A stretch of 14,357 nucleotides of DNA. Source: RGIG5952 sp045603485. GTDB taxonomy: Bacteria; Verrucomicrobiota; Kiritimatiellia; RFP12; JAAYLN01. Below are positions 1-4,701 of this stretch, piece after piece. The position numbers and the translations under genes are program-made. Under the pieces are notes generated by a model that searched no databases, was not told where the DNA came from, and saw nothing but the letters and a program-made list of their open reading frames with translations. The DNA is taken from positions 1-14,357 of the forward strand of contig JAZUMF010000030.1 in assembly GCA_045603485.1 (NCBI GenBank). Reading direction: 5' to 3'. The stretch's first letter is position 1. Each line of letters starts with the position of its first letter.

Positions 1-87
1 CCCAATAAAGCATTTTACCAAATGTGTTAGAGTATGTGCAAATATTACCGATTCAAATATCGTCAGCCTCTTTATCTAAATCGAAAA
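1..87. other. AT-rich intergenic sequence, no gene recognised
   Basis: This is the left edge of a gene-free stretch that extends to about base 595. One forward frame stays open from base 2 to a TAA at 77-79, but 25 codons without recognisable content cannot be told from chance. The octamer TTTTACCA at 13-20 occurs again at 212-219, 343-350 and 527-534 inside or beside the repeat array to the right, so the repeat-derived region may begin here. Confidence 0.4.
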
Positions 88-118
88 GGACTGTCCCCCT
101 AAAAGTTAACTGCGTGAA

Positions 119-164
119 AAACTGTCAAACTCGCAAACTATTAAACTGATTCTACTTGCAAACT
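119..164. repeat. 8-bp-periodic AAACT repeat
   Basis: AAACT begins at 119, 127, 135 and 143, an exact spacing of 8 bp, and again at 160 (spacing 17). The three bases between copies vary. It lies between the reversed REP-like copy and the first forward copy. It could be a degenerate octamer microsatellite or a remnant of an iteron-like protein-binding site. No function can be assigned. Confidence 0.45.
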
Positions 165-180
165 TTGCTTAAGCTATGGG

Positions 181-442
181 AACTTTTAAGGGGACTGTCC
201 TTCTCGTTCGATTTTACCATATAATATTTTAATAACAAATATTCTAGGTTTTTGAACCACACAAAATGAGATTACGGTGCGGAACAAATATCTCTGCGTT
301 TTATGTGGTAAAACTTTTTAAGGGACAGTCCTTCTCGTTTGATTTTACCATCTAATATTTTAATAACAAATATTCTGGTTTTTTGACCCACACAAAATGA
401 GATTACGGTGCGGAACAAAAATCTCTGCGTTTTATGTGGTAA
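181..442 (+). repeat. 131-bp tandem duplication with internal hairpin
   Basis: Two units, 181-311 and 312-442, are directly adjacent and align without gaps with 9 differences in 131 positions (about 93% identical, counted by eye). A third copy starts at 443 and diverges after about 20 bp. Each unit begins with a REP-like motif and contains an imperfect inverted repeat: in unit 1, CCACACAAAATGAGAT at 257-272 pairs with ATCTCTGCGTTTTATGTGG at 290-308, and in unit 2 with 388-403 and 421-439. Beyond the stem, TGGTAAAA on the right (306-313) is complementary to TTTTACCA at 212-219, which is separated from the left arm by a 37-nt AT-rich stretch. No open reading frame explains the conservation between units. 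Confidence 0.85.
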
Positions 443-595
443 AACTTATTTAAGGGACAGTCCTTACTGATTTACACTGAAGCAGATGAGCACGGGCGAG
501 TTAGCACGCGCACCTCTTAAAAGTTGTTTTTACCAGTTGTTTAGGTTGTTTCCAATTTTAAAACTTTTAAGGGGACAGTCCTTCTTGTTTCTTGA

Positions 596-1516
596 TTACC
601 GAGTCCTGAGGCATCGCCATGAGCGGTTGTTTTCTGATATCGTTTTTACGGTGGCGGTGCAGGCATCTGTCGCATATTTGCAGCGCGGCCTGAATACACA
701 GGCATCTTGCCCGTTTGCCAGTTTTGAAATTTCTTGCGGGGTGGGGACTGTGCCGGGTATGTCTTTCAGGTCTTCTTTGTTGCGCGAGGATATTTTTGGC
801 ACTGCTCGGATCAGTCCTTGAGTGTAAGGATGGATGGGGTTTTTCAGTACATCGCTTACCGGGCCTGATTCGACGATTTGTCCTGCGTAGAGTACATGGA
901 CTGTGTCGCATCTTCCCGCCACGAGACCGAGGTTGTGTGTCGCCATGAGGAGTGCCATTTTCCGCTCCTCAACTATCTTTGAAATTAAATCCATAACTTC
1001 AGCTTGAGTTGTGACATCAAGCGCTGTCGTGGGTTCGTCTGCGATGAGTATGTCGGGATTGCGGGCAAGTCCCATGGCTATCATCACTCTTTGGCACATT
1101 CCGCCGCTGAGTTCGCAAGGGTATGAGCTTAATATTGCCTTTGGATTATGAAGGGCTACGGCCGCAAGCAGCTCTTCCAGGTCGCATTCAGCGTCTCCTT
1201 GGGCTTCTTTGAGTTGTTTGCCAATCTTCATGACCGGATTCAGTGAGGCGATCGGGTCTTGAAAGATGTAGGCGATTTTTGGATGAGGTGCCGTCAATTC
1301 CTTGCCATGAAATTTAATTGAGCCGGTTATCTGCGCGCGGTTTGTCGGCGGCAGTCGGGTTAGTGAGAGGGAGGTAATGCTTTTTCCGCAGCCGCTTTCA
1401 CCAACGAGAGCGACCCGTTCGCCGGGGTGAACGGTGAAGGTGATTCCCCGCAGGATTGCGACTTCTTCGGTCTCGCCTTTGAATGTTGCACGGAGATTGT
1501 CGACTTCTAGAAGCAT
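596..1516 (-). CDS. Oligopeptide/dipeptide ABC transporter ATP-binding protein (OppD/DppD type)
   Basis: This 306-residue protein is the cytoplasmic ATPase of a peptide-type ABC importer; it hydrolyses ATP to drive uptake through partner permeases. Visible in order are Walker A GESGCGKS (39-46), the Q-loop in YIFQDP (Q86), the signature LSGGMCQ (136-142; Cys where Arg is usual), Walker B ILIADE (156-161), the D-loop after TALD and the switch His (MATHN, H194). The oligopeptide-transporter C-terminal region NPIHPYTQGL follows, with four cysteines (273, 279, 286, 302). These match the C-terminal cysteine cluster of DppD/OppD proteins, which is reported to bind an iron-sulphur cluster in some members. 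The start at MLLEVDNL is chosen because the 47-codon upstream extension runs through a terminator and into the preceding gene and lacks family similarity. No Shine-Dalgarno sequence is visible. No permease, binding protein or second ATPase is adjacent, so it is an orphan here. The stop lies 5 bp from the last REP-like repeat. Confidence 0.9.
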   Translation of the reverse strand: MLLEVDNLRATFKGETEEVAILRGITFTVHPGERVALVGESGCGKSITSLSLTRLPPTNRAQITGSIKFHGKELTAPHPKIAYIFQDPIASLNPVMKIGKQLKEAQGDAECDLEELLAAVALHNPKAILSSYPCELSGGMCQRVMIAMGLARNPDILIADEPTTALDVTTQAEVMDLISKIVEERKMALLMATHNLGLVAGRCDTVHVLYAGQIVESGPVSDVLKNPIHPYTQGLIRAVPKISSRNKEDLKDIPGTVPTPQEISKLANGQDACVFRPRCKYATDACTATVKTISENNRSWRCLRTR

Positions 1517-1523
1517 GGCTAAA

Positions 1524-1563
1524 CTAAAAAGGACCGCGGCAGGATGATGCTCACGGCCCTTTT
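1524..1563 (-). terminator. Rho-independent terminator of the lipoprotein gene
   Basis: Read leftward, AAAAGGGCCG (1563-1554) pairs with CGGTCCTTTT (1536-1527) with one mismatch across a 17-nt loop. It ends in five T residues (1530-1526) and then AGTTT. It starts 17 bp after the stop codon of the glycine-zipper gene. Its T-run ends only 9 bases before the ATG of the ABC ATPase, leaving little room for a separate promoter for that gene. Confidence 0.6.
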
Positions 1564-1580
1564 GCTGTAGTTTTTTGTGA

Positions 1581-2051
1581 TTAGAGCGCCTGGACGCGGT
1601 CTCTGCCGCCGGGACGGGAAAGGACACGGACGCGCTGACCGGCAACGAACTGGACATCGGCCTCTTGGACGATTACGACTGTCTGGCCGTTGTCGAGCTT
1701 GACGGTAATCTGGAGACCGTTCTTTTGAGTGAGCTTTTCTTCAACGCCGGCACCTGCCGCGGCACCGACTACACCACCAGCAACGGTTGCGATTGTATTG
1801 CCGCGTCCGCCGCCGATGAGGTTTCCTGTGACGGCACCAAGGGCTCCGCCCGCAAGGGCGCCGGCCGCGCTTTTTGTTCCCTCGATTTTGCCGGCGCGGA
1901 CATCGACTACTGTGCCGAGGAGAACATTCTGGGCGTGAAGGGCTTCGTTGCGGCTGAATACTACTCCGCTATTGGCGGAGGGGCAGCCTGTAAAAATCGC
2001 GAGGCTTGTCGCCGCTACGCAGACAAAAGAAAGAATTTTTACGATGTTCAT
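1581..2051 (-). CDS. SlyB-like glycine-zipper outer-membrane lipoprotein
   Basis: This 156-residue protein is probably exported and lipidated. A basic start (MNIVK) and a hydrophobic stretch to about residue 20 lead to a lipobox-like IFTGC, with Cys23 as the likely lipidation site. Proline rather than aspartate at +2 is consistent with outer-membrane sorting. Residues 46-58 (GTVVDVRAGKIEG) match the conserved start of the SlyB/Pcp core. Residues 60-105 form a Gly/Ala-rich glycine-zipper segment with GGALGAVTGNLIGGG and AGGVVGAAAGAG. The C-terminal part (ITVKLDNGQTVVIVQEAD, GQRVRVL) is the usual small beta domain. SlyB-family proteins are linked to outer-membrane integrity. The start is supported by a GAAAGG Shine-Dalgarno at 2060-2065 with an 8-nt spacer. 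The gene appears monocistronic, with its own promoter and terminator, and is divergent from pyrH. Confidence 0.88.
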   Translation of the reverse strand: MNIVKILSFVCVAATSLAIFTGCPSANSGVVFSRNEALHAQNVLLGTVVDVRAGKIEGTKSAAGALAGGALGAVTGNLIGGGRGNTIATVAGGVVGAAAGAGVEEKLTQKNGLQITVKLDNGQTVVIVQEADVQFVAGQRVRVLSRPGGRDRVQAL

Positions 2052-2123
2052 TGTTTATACCTTTCATTATGCTTGAGGGAAAGAATTTCAGTTTCTCTCA
2101 AAAAATTTTGCAAGATAAAGTAA

Positions 2124-2132
2124 TTCTACCAT
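2124..2132 (-). promoter_or_regulatory. Putative extended -10 promoter for the lipoprotein gene
   Basis: On the minus strand the sequence reads TGGTAGAAT, an extended -10 (TGn plus TAGAAT, 5 of 6 to consensus). No good -35 is seen, which is tolerated by extended -10 promoters. Transcription would start near 2117, giving a 5' leader of about 65 nt before the ATG at 2051. Confidence 0.45.
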
Positions 2133-2169
2133 ATTTAATTTTTTTTGTGTAGTTTATTGTTTTTGGTTA

Positions 2170-2178
2170 TGGTATAAT
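2170..2178 (+). promoter_or_regulatory. Extended -10 promoter for pyrH
   Basis: TGGTATAAT is a perfect TATAAT (2173-2178) with the extended TGn. There is no convincing -35, only T-rich DNA upstream. The expected start site near 2185 lies 15 nt before the pyrH ATG at 2200 and downstream of the in-frame GTG at 2182, which argues against that longer start. Confidence 0.65.
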
Positions 2179-2199
2179 TTAGTGTACATGGGAGAAAGT

Positions 2200-2946
2200 A
2201 TGAACAATTTGACTGGTAACTTGAAATACAAGCGCGTTCTTTTGAAGCTTAGCGGCGAGGTTTTGCGCGATCGCGAGACCGGGGAGTGCATTTCCTCCGA
2301 TATCGTGATGGAGATGGCAGAGCAGGTTCGCCGTGCCGTTGAGCTCGGTTGCGAGGTCGCGATTGTCCTTGGAGGTGGAAATATCTTCCGTGGAGCTACC
2401 GGTGCCCTTGCTGGAATTGATCGCAGCTCCGGCGACTATATGGGAATGCTTTCGACTATTATTAACGCATTGGCGTTGCAGAACGGTTTGGAGAAGATAG
2501 GTTTGCCGACGCGTGTTATGACCGCTATCGATATGCCTCGCGTTGCAGAGCCGATGATTCTTCGTCGCGCTCTTCGCCACTTGGAGAAGGGGCGCGTTGT
2601 AATCTTTGCCGGCGGTACCGGCAATCCTTACTTCAGTACAGATACTGGAGCCGCGCTGCGCGCTAGCGAGATTCACGCCGACGCTCTTCTTAAGGCTACC
2701 AAGGTTGACGGAGTTTATACTGCAGATCCCGCCAAGGATCCGTCAGCAAAGCGTTATTTGAGTCTTAACTATCGCACGGCTCTTGACCGTCAGTTGAAGG
2801 TTATGGATTCAACCGCATTTGCAATGTGTATGGATAACAGCGTGCCTATAGTTGTCTTTGATTTCTTTGACCACGGCGCACTTGAGCGCGTCATTACCGG
2901 CGATAAAATCGGAACATTGGTTGCCAATGTTGCCGATGAGTTGTAA
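2200..2946 (+). CDS. pyrH: UMP kinase (uridylate kinase)
   Basis: This cytoplasmic enzyme phosphorylates UMP to UDP with ATP, a step in pyrimidine nucleotide synthesis; bacterial PyrH is a hexamer of the amino-acid-kinase fold. The 248 residues match the usual family length. Motifs seen are the ATP-binding LLKLSGE (14-20), the glycine loop GGGNIFRG (58-65), GDYMGML around residue 80, the UMP-site segment GGTGNPYFSTDTGAALRA and the TKVDGVYTADP motif that contacts the nucleotide. The ATG at 2200 is chosen over an in-frame GTG (2182) and ATG (2188) because GGAG at 2191-2194 gives a good Shine-Dalgarno with a 5-nt spacer and the promoter lies too close for earlier starts. It is followed after 33 bp by frr, the common bacterial pairing. 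The rpsB-tsf genes that often precede it are absent, and a divergent lipoprotein gene lies upstream instead. Confidence 0.97.
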   Translation: MNNLTGNLKYKRVLLKLSGEVLRDRETGECISSDIVMEMAEQVRRAVELGCEVAIVLGGGNIFRGATGALAGIDRSSGDYMGMLSTIINALALQNGLEKIGLPTRVMTAIDMPRVAEPMILRRALRHLEKGRVVIFAGGTGNPYFSTDTGAALRASEIHADALLKATKVDGVYTADPAKDPSAKRYLSLNYRTALDRQLKVMDSTAFAMCMDNSVPIVVFDFFDHGALERVITGDKIGTLVANVADEL

Positions 2947-2958
2947 AATTACTATAAT
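2930..2958 (+). promoter_or_regulatory. Possible internal promoter for frr
   Basis: TTGCCG (2930-2935, 4 of 6 to TTGACA) is separated by 17 bp from a perfect TATAAT (2953-2958), spanning the pyrH stop codon. A start near 2965 would give frr a leader of about 15 nt that includes its Shine-Dalgarno. AT-rich intergenic DNA can produce this by chance, so it is only a candidate. Confidence 0.35.
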
Positions 2959-2979
2959 TATTGATTAAGGAGAATTACC

Positions 2980-3540
2980 ATGGACTTAGATTCTGTTTTG
3001 AAAGATTCCGCATCAAAGATGGCAAAGAGCTGCGCCATGCTTAAAGATCAGTTTTCAGGACTTCGCACAGGCAAGGCCTCGCCCGCTCTTGTCGAGAATG
3101 TTTCTGTAATTTATTATGGCACTCCAACCCGTCTCCGTGACCTCGCGAATATCACGACTCCGGAGGCCCGTTTGATTTCGATTACGCCATACGACCCATC
3201 GGCATTGGGTGATATCGCAAAGGCTATTCAGGCTGCCAACCTTGGCGTTACGCCAATGAACGACGGTCGTGTTGTCCGTGTACCGATTCCTGAGCTTGAC
3301 GAGGAGCGCCGTAAGGAGATTGTCAAGGTTGCCCGCCGCCATGCCGAGGATGCCCGCGTTTCCGTTCGCAATGTCCGTCGCGATGCTAATGATGCGATTA
3401 AGGCTCTCCAGAAGGATGGCAAAATCAGCGAGGACGAGCGTGACCAGTCTTTGACAAAGATTCAGAAGGAAACCGATGCTACAATTGCCAAGATTGATGC
3501 AGACCTCAAGGCAAAAGAAGCGGAAGTGATGGCGGTATAG
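2980..3540 (+). CDS. frr: Ribosome recycling factor
   Basis: RRF works with EF-G to split post-termination ribosomes so the subunits can be reused; it acts in the cytoplasm and is essential in most bacteria. The 186 residues are the normal length. Family blocks are clear: GLRTGKASPALVENV and YYGTPTRL near the N-terminus, PEARLISITPYDPSAL in domain II, then the characteristic NLGVTPMNDGRVVRVPIPEL and DEERRKEIVK. The long helical domain I follows, with RNVRRDANDAIK and a charged C-terminal helix. AAGGAG at 2967-2972 with a 7-nt spacer supports the ATG. It lies 33 bp after pyrH and 60 bp before the next gene with no terminator visible, so pyrH, frr and the following membrane-protein gene are probably cotranscribed. 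Confidence 0.97.
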   Translation: MDLDSVLKDSASKMAKSCAMLKDQFSGLRTGKASPALVENVSVIYYGTPTRLRDLANITTPEARLISITPYDPSALGDIAKAIQAANLGVTPMNDGRVVRVPIPELDEERRKEIVKVARRHAEDARVSVRNVRRDANDAIKALQKDGKISEDERDQSLTKIQKETDATIAKIDADLKAKEAEVMAV

Positions 3541-3600
3541 TCTGAGCCGTTGGTTTTATGTCGTTTATTTTTAGAGATTAACTACTAGGGAGTAGGAATT

Positions 3601-4599
3601 ATGGACGAGCAGAATACTACAAATCAGGATGCAATGCCTCCAAAGCAGTCTCCGTTTAAGACGGTTACGGCGGGAGGTGCCCCTGCAGCGGCAAGCGGTG
3701 ATGCGCCTAAGACGATTGTTCTCCGTCGTCCGACGCTTCGCCGTCCGGGTGATGCTCCGACAGCGGTGACACCAGCTGCACCTGCGTCTGTTCCTGCGTC
3801 TGCACCTGCGGCAGAGCCTCCCAAGGCAGCGCCGATTCCTGCCCGTCCCGTGCCGGCGGCAGCTCCTGTCGCTCAAGGTATTGCGATTCCTCACGGTGAA
3901 GCCGTGAAGAAGATGACCTCTCGCATCAGTGTCTCTTCTGCAACTTCTCCAATCCCTTCTGCCACTTCTCTTATTGCCCCTGTTGATGGCGCCGCCAAGC
4001 CTGAAGCCACTGTACAGGCCGCTAAGAAGATGACTTCCCGTATTACTCTTGAGTCGGCTCTTGGTACGCAACCTGATCTCGCGTCACCTCAGCCAAAGAC
4101 GATTCGACTGAAGAGACCATCAGAGGCCGTGGCGGCTCCTGTCGCACCTGCCGCGCCGGCAGTCCCGCCGGCCCCCGCATCTGTCCCCGAGGGGATGACG
4201 CCTATTGCCGATGCCGCTCCGGCTGCAGAGGCCGATTCGGCTGAGGATTCTCCAACGCGCCGTAAAACCATTAAGGTTAAGCGTCCCGGCGCCGCTTCTT
4301 CCGGCCCCAAGATTTCCATCGCAAATAATGGTGCACCTTCAGTTGACGGCGTTGCCAGCGCAAGCGACAATCTTCAGTCGCTCTCAGGTTTTTCTGCCGC
4401 GTCAAACGCTTCGGCCGGTAAACCCGACAAGGTTAATCCTTTCTTCATCGTTGCAGCATGTCTGGCTATCGTCGTAGGCTCCGTTTTAGTTTGGGTTCTT
4501 ACTTCGCAGACCTATGGCTCACGCGGCGCTGCCGGTGATTATGCCTTCCCCAAGGGCCCTGTGATTCCACCTCCTCCAGGCCTTACCGTTGTAGACTAA
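3601..4599 (+). CDS. Pro/Ala-rich single-pass membrane protein with repeated basic motifs, function unknown
   Basis: I do not recognise a family. The 332-residue protein has a long low-complexity Pro/Ala/Ser/Val region (about 1-275), one hydrophobic transmembrane segment (about 281-300, FFIVAACLAIVVGSVLVWVL) and a short 32-residue C-terminal tail containing PPPP. Two short motifs recur in the disordered part: PKTIVLRRP (36-44), PKTIRLKRP (165-173) and RKTIKVKRP (221-229), plus KKMTSRIS (103-110) and KKMTSRIT (142-149). The basic patches before the membrane segment suggest that the N-terminal region is cytoplasmic, with the tail in the periplasm. AGGGAG at 3587-3592 supports the start at 3601, where codon use changes to the biased Ala/Pro pattern. 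It probably shares a transcript with pyrH-frr and is ended by the strong terminator at 4609. The conserved linear motifs in otherwise loose sequence suggest docking sites for a partner or polyanion, but this is inference. Confidence 0.8.
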   Translation: MDEQNTTNQDAMPPKQSPFKTVTAGGAPAAASGDAPKTIVLRRPTLRRPGDAPTAVTPAAPASVPASAPAAEPPKAAPIPARPVPAAAPVAQGIAIPHGEAVKKMTSRISVSSATSPIPSATSLIAPVDGAAKPEATVQAAKKMTSRITLESALGTQPDLASPQPKTIRLKRPSEAVAAPVAPAAPAVPPAPASVPEGMTPIADAAPAAEADSAEDSPTRRKTIKVKRPGAASSGPKISIANNGAPSVDGVASASDNLQSLSGFSAASNASAGKPDKVNPFFIVAACLAIVVGSVLVWVLTSQTYGSRGAAGDYAFPKGPVIPPPPGLTVVD

Positions 4600-4608
4600 A
4601 AGAGTATT

Positions 4609-4660
4609 GGGCGCATTGACTCATGCTTTGGCATTGGAGTTGTGCGCCCATATTTTTTTT
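4609..4660 (+). terminator. Strong rho-independent terminator
   Basis: GGGCGCA (4609-4615) pairs perfectly with TGCGCCC (4643-4649) across a 27-nt loop that may pair further. It is followed by ATATTTTTTTT (4650-4660). It begins 9 bp after the stop of the Pro/Ala-rich gene and should close the pyrH-frr transcript. It contains the GTG at 4642, so a dnaE start there is unlikely. Confidence 0.85.
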
Positions 4661-4701
4661 GCCGTTGCCATTTGTCAAAAAGCTTTGTCCGTTTTTCCGT
4701 T

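Larger units (their letters stand above)
88..590. repeat. Array of REP-like GGGGAC(A/T)GTCC repeats
   Basis: Five copies of a roughly 20-bp motif are visible. One lies in reverse orientation at 88-106 (GGACTGTCCCCCTAAAAGTT). Four are forward at 181-200, 312-331, 443-463 and 562-581, of the type AACTTTTAAGGGGACAGTCC followed by TT. A degenerate reverse half-copy (CCTCTTAAAAGTT) sits at 513-525. Each motif core, GGAC(A/T)GTCC, is a small palindrome with one central base. The outermost copies face each other, so the block of about 495 bp is bounded by inverted repeats. The arrangement resembles REP/BIME elements mobilised by RAYT (REP-associated tyrosine, IS200-like) transposases, which recognise short palindromic tails. 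That identity is inferred, since no transposase is present here. The region is clearly more AT-rich than the genes around it and has no plausible CDS. Confidence 0.75.

Noticed and set aside
2..79. C-terminal end of a gene entering from the left
   Set aside because: Only 25 open codons with no recognisable motif, which is expected by chance.
88..590. CRISPR array
   Set aside because: The repeats are few, in mixed orientation and irregularly spaced, the long 131-bp units are nearly identical rather than separated by unique spacers, and no cas gene is present.
486..948. Forward open frames of 111 and 77 codons (486-821, 715-948)
   Set aside because: They lie over the repeat array and antisense to the clear ABC ATPase gene, and their translations resemble no protein family.
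1517..1657. N-terminal extension of the ABC ATPase to 1657
   Set aside because: The extra 47 codons run through the terminator and into the end of the lipoprotein gene, and family proteins begin at the MLLEVDNL-like strand.
2182..2199. GTG start six codons upstream for pyrH
   Set aside because: It would lie upstream of the predicted transcription start, and the Shine-Dalgarno fits the ATG at 2200.
3571..4071. Arg-rich minus-strand frame of 166 codons
   Set aside because: It is antisense to the Pro/Ala-rich gene; its Arg/Cys/Ser composition is what the reverse complement of GC-rich Ala/Pro codons gives.
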